NCBI GenBank assembly: GCA_900554695.1
Contig: USHV01000036.1
Location: forward strand, 1-24,542
Direction: 5' to 3'
DNA: 24,542 bases
Origin: an uncultured Prevotella sp.
Lineage (GTDB): Bacteria; Bacteroidota; Bacteroidia; Bacteroidales; Bacteroidaceae
Made by a program: the position numbers and the translations under genes. This document shows positions 7,490 to 14,866 of the stretch, piece by piece (the stretch's first letter is position 1; each line of letters begins with the position of its first letter). Below the pieces are notes generated by a model. That model was not told where the DNA came from. It ran no database searches and worked only from the letters and a program-made list of their open reading frames with translations.

Positions 7490-7593
7490 TGCCCTCATAT
7501 TGACATCCGCTGCCCACAGGTTATTGTATGTGCGTGTGAGTCAGACCTAAGACAGAAAAGTGGTGGGTTGGCAGTTATTGTCAGACGATGCGG

Positions 7594-7791
7594 CTTTTCG
7601 GCTGTGAAACGATATATTCGTGTGTGCGTGACATACTTTTTGACGGTTATTAATAGAATGTCTGATGGTTGTGAACAAGCTGTTTGACGGTTATTAACAG
7701 GATATTTCTGGCTTCGGATATTGATGTTTGAAGTTAATAATTTTGATGTTTCATTCTTCTGAAAGGAAATTTTCTTATGCTGAAATAAAGA
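7594..7791 (+). repeat. 22-base-period tandem array I (about nine units)
   Basis: Nine successive blocks of exactly 22 bases can be laid out from 7594 to 7791. Units typically begin GTYTGA, carry TGAA or TTAA at positions 13-16, and continue with CA. The best preserved are 7638-7659, 7660-7681 and 7682-7703. The outer units are decayed but keep the register. The array runs up to within a few bases of dispersed repeat copy 2. There is no spacer between units, so it is not CRISPR. A stop-free frame partly crosses it but has no protein-like character. The same consensus reappears in array III (8672-8891). Confidence 0.75.
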
Positions 7792-7795
7792 CGAT

Positions 7796-8236
7796 ATGGG
7801 CAACTTTCAGATTGTAACCGGTTTTTGATTTTTCCCTCTTAGTTTTCTGTTCTACCCCGAAAAATAAGCTCGTATTTGCAGACCGACTCTCCTTCGGACG
7901 CAAATACGCGGAAAATAAGAGGTTTTCGTAAGATGTTGAATATCAATAACCTAACTTTATGGGCATCTTTCCGCTTTGCAATATGCACCATTTCGGCTTG
8001 CAAAATGGCCCATTTCAGGGGCTGAAAAGCACCATATCGCACCCTGAAATAGGCTTAATCGGACTGCGAAACGGGCATTATCAGAAAGCAATATTAATAT
8101 TTTCAGACTATGGTATATGGTATATCAATAGACGATACGGGGTGAAACAGGCATTATAATGCCATATTTAACATTCCTTTACACCTCTTTTGCGAATTTA
8201 TTTTGTCAAAATACAGTCAAGAAAAATTGTAAGTTC
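7796..8236 (-). repeat. 433-base dispersed repeat, copy 2 (inverted relative to copy 1)
   Basis: On the minus strand this aligns with 1-440 over its whole length with only scattered substitutions, and with 14242-14684 more loosely. The internal hairpin arms are GCCCATTTCAGGG (8008-8020) and CCCTGAAATAGGC (8042-8054): 13 pairs including one wobble. The terminal palindrome (TATTTTG, one base, CAAAATA) and the GCGTATTTGC-type hairpin are retained. The core runs from CTTTCAG (7804) to GTTC (8236), 433 bases. No target-site duplication is evident. It is the only copy flanked by 22-base arrays. Confidence 0.88.
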
Positions 8237-8420
8237 GTCCCGTGAGTTTTCATCAAGAAAGCAGATATATGTCTTTAAACATAATGACATTCCGCCGGAA
8301 TAAGGACACGGATGTTATGGAAAAGCACAGAAGTTTTTATTGAAAAATAATGATATAAAGCGCGTGTAAGAGCGCGGAAAATATGTGTCTTACATGTGGT
8401 TATGATTTACCGGTTGTATC
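8237..8420. other. Gene-free stretch between dispersed repeat copy 2 and array II
   Basis: I see no gene, RNA or clear promoter in these 184 bases. The block at 8399-8420, which ends in TATC like the array units, may be a decayed leading unit of array II. Confidence 0.4.
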
Positions 8421-8574
8421 AATGTCAGTTTATCATTTTATCAACATGAGTTTATCGTCTTGTTAATGTCAGTTTATTGTTTTATCAACGTGAGTTTATC
8501 GTCTTGTAAATATGAGCCTATCGTTTTGTTAATGCAAGTTTATTGTTTTATCAACATGAGTATATAATTGTGTG
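8421..8574. repeat. 22-base-period tandem array II with 44-base alternation (seven units)
   Basis: Seven contiguous 22-base units start at 8421, 8443, 8465, 8487, 8509, 8531 and 8553 with no insertions or deletions. Most share AGTTTAT at positions 7-13. Two variants alternate at first: AATGTCAG...TTTATC and AACATGAG...CTTGTT, giving a 44-base higher-order unit. The last unit degenerates after AACATGAGT. On the minus strand the units contain TTAACAAGAC or TTGATAAAAC, resembling the TGAACAAGCT end of arrays I and III, so this may be the same family in the opposite orientation (inference). Confidence 0.9.
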
Positions 8575-8671
8575 ATGCCCGTGCCGGCACAGTTAATATC
8601 GCCCCGCGCAGGAATGAAGTCCTCCGACATTCTGTGATATTTTATGAGCAAAATCATACCATGTTGAATTT

Positions 8672-8891
8672 ATACAGACCGGTGAAACAGCCTGTTGGAA
8701 ATTGCGGAAATGGCTTTTAGAGATTGCGGAACATACTATTCTACGGTTTGTAATCCGCTGTCTGAGGATTTTGAACCGGCAGTCTGAGGCTTTTGAGGAA
8801 GTAGTCTGAGTATTCTGAACAAGCAGTCTGAGCGCACGTAACAGACTGTCCGATTATCCCGAACATACTGTTCGATGGCTTGTAAAAGACC
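8672..8891 (+). repeat. 22-base-period tandem array III (ten or more units)
   Basis: Ten contiguous 22-base units fit without gaps. Four consecutive units, starting at 8760, 8782, 8804 and 8826, begin with GTCTGAG. Most units have GAA or TAA at positions 14-16 and CA at 17-18. Decayed units may continue to about 8935, and an in-phase unit beginning GTCTTGG is visible at 8980. The consensus matches array I closely (for example the unit at 7660 and the unit at 8804 share GTCTGA and TGAACAAGC in register). Not CRISPR, because no unique spacers separate the units. Confidence 0.82.
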
Positions 8892-9118
8892 TTTTTATGG
8901 TCGGATATTGTCTTTTTTAGAACTCAGGACATAATCTTTCATCGCCCGATCCGGCTTTTGTCTTTTCACGAATGATTCAGTCTTGGTCGAACGTACGCAT
9001 CTTCATACATGTCTCATCCGTATTATTGTGAAGTCATTTTCCGCCTGCCTTTTTGCCGTTTTTCTATCAGACAGGTAGTAAAATGCCCGATAAAATTAGA
9101 ATAATCAATATTTTATGG

Positions 9119-9147
9119 CTTTAGATCGACAAAATAAGTTATCTTTG
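9119..9147 (+). promoter_or_regulatory. Promoter for the secreted SGNH-hydrolase gene
   Basis: The -7 box TATCTTTG (9140-9147) is perfect. A weaker TTTA lies at 9119-9122 where the -33 box is expected. Transcription would begin near 9154, giving a leader of about 37 bases to the ATG at 9191. Confidence 0.6.
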
Positions 9148-9190
9148 TGGATGCTTTGAAATAACACAATAATTAAAAACCTATCACACC

Positions 9191-12100
9191 ATGCACAAAA
9201 AATCTTTTTTCACAGGAGCGTTGTTGATGCTCTCGTGTGTTAATTTTGTCAGTGCACAGACAACTGTCCAGACGATGTATATCGATTTCGGCGAGCCCGA
9301 CAATGCTTCGCGAGGCCACCAGACAGTAGGCGCAGACATAAACGGTCACTATTGGACCAACGTGAAAAGTTCCGGAAACAACTATCTCTATCCCAACACG
9401 TCGTTCGACATTGTGAACTCGCAGAACGAGCCGACAGGATACAGCGTGTTCATAAACACACGTTTCATGACCAACGGAAGAAGCGGAGGAGGCGGACTTT
9501 TATCGCCTTCGGCAGACCTCCTTGGCGACCTTGCCGTGGCTACAGCTACCGAAGACTACATCTTTCTTGAGTCTTTCCAGAACTATAACTACATAACATT
9601 CCGCGGACTCGACAAGAACAAAGGCTACCGCTTCCACGCTTTCGGAAGCCGCAACACCGACGAGGTGCGCGCCGCCGAATATCTTTTCCGTGGCGAGAAC
9701 AGTTGGAGCGGATATCATCAGATGTCCGGCGACGGCATAGGTGACGGCGGTTACAACGGCAACAACAATAAGATATTGGAGAGTGGAGTGGTGTTCCCTG
9801 ATAAGGACGGAAACATAACATTCACCATAATAAAGAAAAACATAAACGGCATGGTGCACGTGAATGCCATGAAGATAGAGGAAATAGACGGACTGGAACG
9901 GCCCAACACGAATCTCAGTCTGTCACAAAGCATGTATATAGACCTGGGAGAGACCGAGAACAACGCGCGTGGTCATCAGACCGTTGGAGCGGACAAGAAC
10001 GGCCATTACTGGAACAATCTGACTTCCGGAAAGTCGTCGAGCAATCAGATTCCGAAGGGAACGAAACTCAGTCTCGTGAATTCCGACAATGCCGGCACGG
10101 GCATAACGGCCGAGACTTTGCAGATTATGGAGACCAACGGAGTGGATGCCGGAGGTGTGAACAGTCCGACAGAAGAGAACCTCGGCGACCTTGCCATACA
10201 GACAGCTACCGAAGACTATGTGTGGGTGAACGACGACAACCAGCGTCAGATACGCTTCTCCGGACTCGACAAGAGCCGTTGCTACAAGTTCTACATATTC
10301 GGAAGCCGCATAGTGGACGAGACAACAGACCGCAACAGCATCTATACGGTTGACGGACAAAGCTCGTGGAGCACATGGCTCACCACTACAGGACGGACCA
10401 TCGGTGGCTTCGATGCCGACGGAAAAGCCATACAGGGCAATGTGAGAAATGTGGCGGTGAGCGACTACATATATCCCGACAAGGATGGAAACATTCTCTT
10501 CACGTTCAAGCGCGAGAGAGGAATGGCTCACGTAAACATCATCAAGATAGAAGAGTATGAGGGCGGTGAGCGTCCGGCCGACCCGCGCGAATACAAGTCG
10601 ATAGTGGTTACGGGCACTGCTTCTGAGGATGGTGCCGACGTCACCATGCACGAACTGCGCCCCGACGGCAATCATACGGGCATATATGAGGCGTATCTCC
10701 GTCTGCAGCCCGGCACATACAGTCTGAAAGGAGTCTGCTCAGACGGAGAGAGAGTCACGCTCGGTGCAGGTGCGTCAGAAGGCAGTCTGGCAGAAGACGG
10801 AGCACCGATGACCGTGGCAGAGACGCAGGTGGTGCGCATGAGATACGACTCGCGAAAGAACAATCTGAGCGTCACGCCGGTGGTATTATATATAAAAGGT
10901 AACATCGTGCCTGACGGAACGACCGTTGAGTATGCCGGAAACGGCGTGTGGAGCCAGACTGTAGATCTTGACGAAGGCTACGTATATCTTTTCTCCGACA
11001 AGTATTTCTATTTCGCTTTCAACAACAGCGACGAGCTGGCGGTGAAGCGTCTTTCAGGCAGCCGCACCAAGGTAGCGATGTCGTCAGAGGGATACAATGT
11101 TGAGAACATACGTCTGAACCGCGGCACATATACCGTTTCGCTCGACATGAACAATTATGAGTTTACCCTCGACGCTCCTATCAATGAATACAGAATATCT
11201 GTCTTCGGCTCGTCGGTAGCCAACGGACAGGGTGCGAGCGGCAATCACGGATACGCCTATTTGTACGACAATCTGATGAACAGCCGTTATCAGAGGAAAC
11301 TCAGCGACAATCCTTTTGATGTGTCAGGCATATCTATCGGCGGAAACACCACGCAGAATCTGCTCGACCGTTATGACGAGCTTATACACGATTTCGGCCG
11401 TTATGTCATCATCGGACTCTCAATGGGAAATGAAGGTATCCACGAAGCCACCGACAAACAGGCACTCATGCAGCAGTTCAGCAACAATATGCAGACACTT
11501 ATAAAGAAGGTGCGTGCCGACGGAAAAATACCTGTAGTGATGAACAACTATACGCGAGGCGACTACACTCTTACCGATTATAAGTACATCAAGCAGATGA
11601 ATCTCTTGATACATGAGTGGGACGTACCGTCTGTAAACACTCTCGGTGCGATAGACGACGGTACCGGAAAATGGGCAACGGGATATATGGCAGACAACGG
11701 TCATCCTACAACCAATGGCCATAACGAGTTCTTCTACGCCATGCAGCCGTCGCTCTTCGATGCTCTTGCCGCCGGAAAACCGCAGCCTGTGCGCGACATG
11801 AGCTGCGGGTCAAAGCTCTCCGGAGGCGACATTATAGAGTTCACCGGCGAGAACATCCTTCATCCTTTCACGGTCAGCGTAAGGTTCAAGGGCGGCGATG
11901 CCGGACGATTCCTGACCGTGGAGAATACAGCCGGAAGAGTCGTTGGATATGTTGACGTGGTTGAAGGCGGCAAGGTGAGATACACGTCATACACGGGCAA
12001 CAAGTTGGAAAGCGTGATGTCGGTGGACGACGACGCATGGCACACCGTGACGCTCACCCATTACTATGCGCAGAAACGCGTGCTTCTCTATGTTGACGAT

Positions 12101-12580
12101 GTGCAGATTGGCGAGCTGGCAGAGCGTCTCACTCCAGGAAAGATGTACGTCGGCGATCCTGACAGCGACGTAAGCCGCGAGTTGAGCGAGCTGTTCTTCT
12201 GGCGCTCGGCCTTCAATGAGGACGAGGTGAAAGCGCTTGTCGGCGGCCGGATGCTCAAGTCGAGTCTTGAGATATATTCGCCACTTTCCGACCTTAAAGG
12301 CGGCAATATAGCCAACCTCGCGCAGAGCAACAACGCGGCAGCGCTTGTAGAGAAGACTCCTTCTGCCATTGCCGGCGTGAGCTATGACAACGGCGGCGAC
12401 CTGAACGTAAGTACATCGGACGGCACGATAAGTCTCACGACACCATCGCCTGTGAACGTGCGCATATCCACATCGGACGGTAAGACTGTGTTTTCCGACA
12501 CAGTGAACGGCCGTACCGATGTAGGCGGACTCACCGCCGGACTGTATATCGTGAACAATAAGAAGGTGATGCTGCGCTGA
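9191..12580 (+). CDS. Secreted multidomain SGNH/GDSL-hydrolase-like protein with C-terminal sorting tail
   Basis: The 1129-residue product starts with a signal peptide (residues 1-23, cleavage after VSAQ). Two homologous domains follow, at about 29-245 and 248-465, sharing RGHQTVGAD.NGHYW, LGDLA..TATEDY, GLDK and FGSR; I do not recognise their family. A beta-rich region (about 468-665) leads to an SGNH hydrolase domain (about 670-870). That domain has FGSSV with candidate nucleophile Ser675, Gly718-Asn719 in block II, MGNEG with Asn747 in block III, and DNGHP with Asp835 and His838. A LamG/concanavalin-like domain covers about 888-1019. The last 45 residues, ending in GLYIVNNKKVMLR, resemble a type IX secretion sorting domain, so surface attachment or secretion is likely. 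A carbohydrate- or ester-cleaving role is inferred. Block I is GSS rather than the common GDS. Confidence 0.85.
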   Translation: MHKKSFFTGALLMLSCVNFVSAQTTVQTMYIDFGEPDNASRGHQTVGADINGHYWTNVKSSGNNYLYPNTSFDIVNSQNEPTGYSVFINTRFMTNGRSGGGGLLSPSADLLGDLAVATATEDYIFLESFQNYNYITFRGLDKNKGYRFHAFGSRNTDEVRAAEYLFRGENSWSGYHQMSGDGIGDGGYNGNNNKILESGVVFPDKDGNITFTIIKKNINGMVHVNAMKIEEIDGLERPNTNLSLSQSMYIDLGETENNARGHQTVGADKNGHYWNNLTSGKSSSNQIPKGTKLSLVNSDNAGTGITAETLQIMETNGVDAGGVNSPTEENLGDLAIQTATEDYVWVNDDNQRQIRFSGLDKSRCYKFYIFGSRIVDETTDRNSIYTVDGQSSWSTWLTTTGRTIGGFDADGKAIQGNVRNVAVSDYIYPDKDGNILFTFKRERGMAHVNIIKIEEYEGGERPADPREYKSIVVTGTASEDGADVTMHELRPDGNHTGIYEAYLRLQPGTYSLKGVCSDGERVTLGAGASEGSLAEDGAPMTVAETQVVRMRYDSRKNNLSVTPVVLYIKGNIVPDGTTVEYAGNGVWSQTVDLDEGYVYLFSDKYFYFAFNNSDELAVKRLSGSRTKVAMSSEGYNVENIRLNRGTYTVSLDMNNYEFTLDAPINEYRISVFGSSVANGQGASGNHGYAYLYDNLMNSRYQRKLSDNPFDVSGISIGGNTTQNLLDRYDELIHDFGRYVIIGLSMGNEGIHEATDKQALMQQFSNNMQTLIKKVRADGKIPVVMNNYTRGDYTLTDYKYIKQMNLLIHEWDVPSVNTLGAIDDGTGKWATGYMADNGHPTTNGHNEFFYAMQPSLFDALAAGKPQPVRDMSCGSKLSGGDIIEFTGENILHPFTVSVRFKGGDAGRFLTVENTAGRVVGYVDVVEGGKVRYTSYTGNKLESVMSVDDDAWHTVTLTHYYAQKRVLLYVDDVQIGELAERLTPGKMYVGDPDSDVSRELSELFFWRSAFNEDEVKALVGGRMLKSSLEIYSPLSDLKGGNIANLAQSNNAAALVEKTPSAIAGVSYDNGGDLNVSTSDGTISLTTPSPVNVRISTSDGKTVFSDTVNGRTDVGGLTAGLYIVNNKKVMLR

Positions 12581-12650
12581 CATATCACGTTCTGTTTCGC
12601 CGTGTCGCGCGTTTATATTTAATACGGTGGAATATGACACATACACATAG

Positions 12651-12683
12651 TGTCCCCGGCAATCGGTAAGGTTGTCGGGGACA
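12651..12683 (+). terminator. Terminator after the SGNH-hydrolase gene
   Basis: TGTCCCCGGCAA and TTGTCGGGGACA form a 12-base stem with one mismatch around a 9-base loop. The T tail is short. A similar GTCCCCGG stem closes the next gene at 14085. Confidence 0.7.
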
Positions 12684-12822
12684 TTCCGTATATGTTCCGT
12701 CATCATAATGTCCTGTTTTTCCTGTAACTTATAATTTCATGGTTTTTAATTATGAATAAATAATAAAATGTCAGCAAATATGTTATTATTTGGAAATAAA
12801 ATGAATTTTTATAACATATATA

Positions 12823-12854
12823 TTTGGAGTGTATGCATTATTTTCGTTTCTTTG
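12823..12854 (+). promoter_or_regulatory. Probable promoter for the OmpA-family gene
   Basis: TTTG (12823-12826) and TTTCTTTG (12847-12854, one mismatch to TAnnTTTG) are separated by 20 bases, within a strongly AT-rich region. The predicted start near 12861 leaves a leader of about 54 bases. Confidence 0.45.
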
Positions 12855-12914
12855 TGATGTAAAGGTTTTTTACAGATAATATTTATTTGTATATTAATTT
12901 AAATTATTACTGAG

Positions 12915-14063
12915 ATGAAAAGATTAGGTTTATTGGCAGCAGCCGTTGTTATGGCAATGTCTGTTTCTGCCCAGACAGTTACAGAAAGCAAGACATTCGA
13001 CAACTTCTATATCGGTATCAATGGTGGTGTTGCTACTGCAACGACGGGTCACGGATGGCTCAAGAACCTCCAGCCCAACGCGGGTCTCCGCATCGGACGC
13101 AATTTCACCCCGGTATTCGGTATGGCTGTCGAAAGCAATGCTTATTTTAAGAACACCAACGGATTTACTACCGGAACGCTTGTCAACGCGCTCAACACGT
13201 CGTTGCTGGGAACGGTGAATCTCACCAACTGGTTTGGCGGATATAAGGGCGAGCCGCGTGTTTTTGAGGTTTCGGCATTGTATGGTTTGGGTTGGGGACA
13301 CATATTCGGTACTCCGACCGAGGAATATAAGACTGATATGCTGACGTCGAAAGTAGGTTTGGACTTCGCTTTCAACTTCGGTTCGGACAAACAGTGGCAA
13401 TTCTATCTTGAGCCGGCCATCATATATTCGCTCAACGGCAACGGCTATCAGGGCGTGAAATATGATATCGACCGCTCCGTTGTGCAGCTCAATGCAGGTA
13501 TCGTTTATAAGTTCAAGAACTCGAACGGAACCCACAACTTCAAGATTGCCGAACTGCGCGACCAGTCTGAAATAGACGCTCTCAACGCACAGGTGAACAG
13601 TCTGCGTGGTGAGCTTAGCGGCAAGGATTCAGAGCTTGACGCAAAAGACCGCAAGATAGCTGACCTCGAGAAGGCTCTTGAGGACTGCAAGAACAGCAAG
13701 CAGCCGGTATATGTAAGACCGGTTACGGCTACAAACCTTCAGCCCACAGTGCTCTTCCGTCAGGGCAAGAGCGTGATAGACCCGGCACAGTATGCACCGA
13801 TAGAGCTTATCGCAACATATATGAAGAATCATCCGGAAGCAAAAGTCGAGATCAAGGGATACGCTTCACCGGAAGGCTCTGCTGAGATAAATCAGAAACT
13901 GTCTGAGGAACGTGCCGAGGCAGTGAAGAACGCTCTCGTAAAGAAGTATAAGATTTCTGCTGACCGCCTTACAACAAAGGGTATGGGCGCTACCGACAAA
14001 CTGTTTGAGCAGGTAGAGTTCAACCGTGTCGCAACATTCAACGACAATTCGAAAGGCGAGTAA
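12915..14063 (+). CDS. OmpA-family outer membrane porin/peptidoglycan-anchoring protein
   Basis: The 382-residue product has a signal peptide ending MAMSVSAQ (residue 20). An N-terminal beta-barrel (about 25-212) is rich in alternating aromatic and glycine residues and contains FYIGINGGVATATTGHG. A short coiled coil follows (about 216-257, heptad-like SEIDALNAQVNSLRGEL then DSELDAKDRKIADLEKAL). The C-terminal OmpA peptidoglycan-binding domain (about 275-382) includes VLFRQGKSVI, VEIKGYASPEGSAEINQKLS and EERAEAVKNAL. It should span the outer membrane and tether it to the cell wall, and resembles the abundant major porins of Bacteroidales. It is monocistronic, with its own promoter and terminator. 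Codon choice appears regular and the upstream region is very AT-rich, consistent with strong expression (inference). Confidence 0.93.
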   Translation: MKRLGLLAAAVVMAMSVSAQTVTESKTFDNFYIGINGGVATATTGHGWLKNLQPNAGLRIGRNFTPVFGMAVESNAYFKNTNGFTTGTLVNALNTSLLGTVNLTNWFGGYKGEPRVFEVSALYGLGWGHIFGTPTEEYKTDMLTSKVGLDFAFNFGSDKQWQFYLEPAIIYSLNGNGYQGVKYDIDRSVVQLNAGIVYKFKNSNGTHNFKIAELRDQSEIDALNAQVNSLRGELSGKDSELDAKDRKIADLEKALEDCKNSKQPVYVRPVTATNLQPTVLFRQGKSVIDPAQYAPIELIATYMKNHPEAKVEIKGYASPEGSAEINQKLSEERAEAVKNALVKKYKISADRLTTKGMGATDKLFEQVEFNRVATFNDNSKGE

Positions 14064-14084
14064 GTTTTGACTGGCATAAGGATT

Positions 14085-14116
14085 GTCCCCGGTGTCTCCA
14101 GACATCGGGGACTTTT
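14085..14116 (+). terminator. Terminator after the OmpA-family gene
   Basis: GTCCCCGGTGTC (14085-14096) pairs with GACATCGGGGAC (14101-14112) around a TCCA loop. Eleven Watson-Crick pairs and one wobble are followed by TTTT. Confidence 0.88.
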
Positions 14117-14241
14117 GTTGTTAGGCGTGTAAGGCGGATGATGTATTGACGCAGTTGAAAATCAACGGGTATCTGGTCTAACAAAAATACCGCTTTTTTA
14201 ATCACGAGCCGACATCGCTTTTCCTGCCAGTATTAAACCGG

Positions 14242-14684
14242 TATGGCCCGCTTTCAGATTGTAACCGGATTTTGATTTTTCGGTCTTGGTTTTCTGATAT
14301 ACCCCGAAAAATAAGCGAGTATTTGCGAGCGGACTTTCCTTCGGACGCAAATATGCGGAAAATAAGAGGTCTTTATAAAATATTGAATATCAATAACTTA
14401 ACTTTAGAGGATGTTTTATCGTTTTTCAAAAAGCACTATTTCGGTTTGCGAAATGGCCCATTTCAGGGGAAGAAAAGTACCATATCGCACCCTGAAATAG
14501 GCTTAATCGGATTGCGAAATGGGCAATATCAGAAAGTGAGATGAACTTTTCCTGACTACGATTCGGGGTATATTAAGATGTCGTCTTTGTCGAAACAGTC
14601 TTTATAAGGTATAATTTAACATTCGTTTACACCTCTTTCACGAAAATATTTTGTCAAAATATAGTCAAGAAAAATTGTAAGTTC
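14242..14684 (-). repeat. 433-base dispersed repeat, copy 3 (inverted relative to copy 1)
   Basis: This is the most diverged of the three copies. Its core runs from CTTTCAG (14251) to GTTC (14684), 434 bases. The main hairpin arms are identical to those of copy 2: GCCCATTTCAGGG (14456-14468) and CCCTGAAATAGGC (14490-14502). The palindrome near the GTTC end is kept, and the distal hairpin keeps TATTTGCG/CGCAAATA. The segment that could be read as protein in copies 1 and 2 is interrupted by a stop codon here. As with copy 2, it sits just beyond the terminator of a plus-strand transcription unit. Confidence 0.85.
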
Positions 14685-14866
14685 ATTGCTTTGGTTTTCG
14701 TAAAGGACGCCGATGCATGCCTTGAGCATTGCCATATCGCGCAATGCGACGGTTTGTTGTCCGCAGCTCGTGTGGCTGACGGTGCATGGATATTCATCGC
14801 GCATATTGAGTGTTGCATATTTATCTGTATATGCAATCGTGTTGTCAGCATGTCCTGACGGCTGTC

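Noticed and set aside
7796..8236. Dispersed repeat considered as an insertion sequence.
   Set aside because: There is no transposase frame, no matching terminal inverted repeats (the ends share TTACAAT only in direct orientation) and no flanking duplication. A non-autonomous element remains possible.
7594..8891. Tandem 22-base units considered as a CRISPR array.
   Set aside because: Units are contiguous with no unique spacers, are themselves divergent, and no cas genes are present.
14272..14544. Open frame of 90 codons inside dispersed repeat copy 3.
   Set aside because: It lies wholly in the repeat, on the strand opposite to the frames seen in copies 1 and 2, and has no family-like sequence.
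14654..14851. Minus-strand frames between dispersed repeat copy 3 and the GHL10 gene.
   Set aside because: They overlap the end of the repeat, are short, and show no recognisable sequence. The 180-base gap otherwise appears empty.
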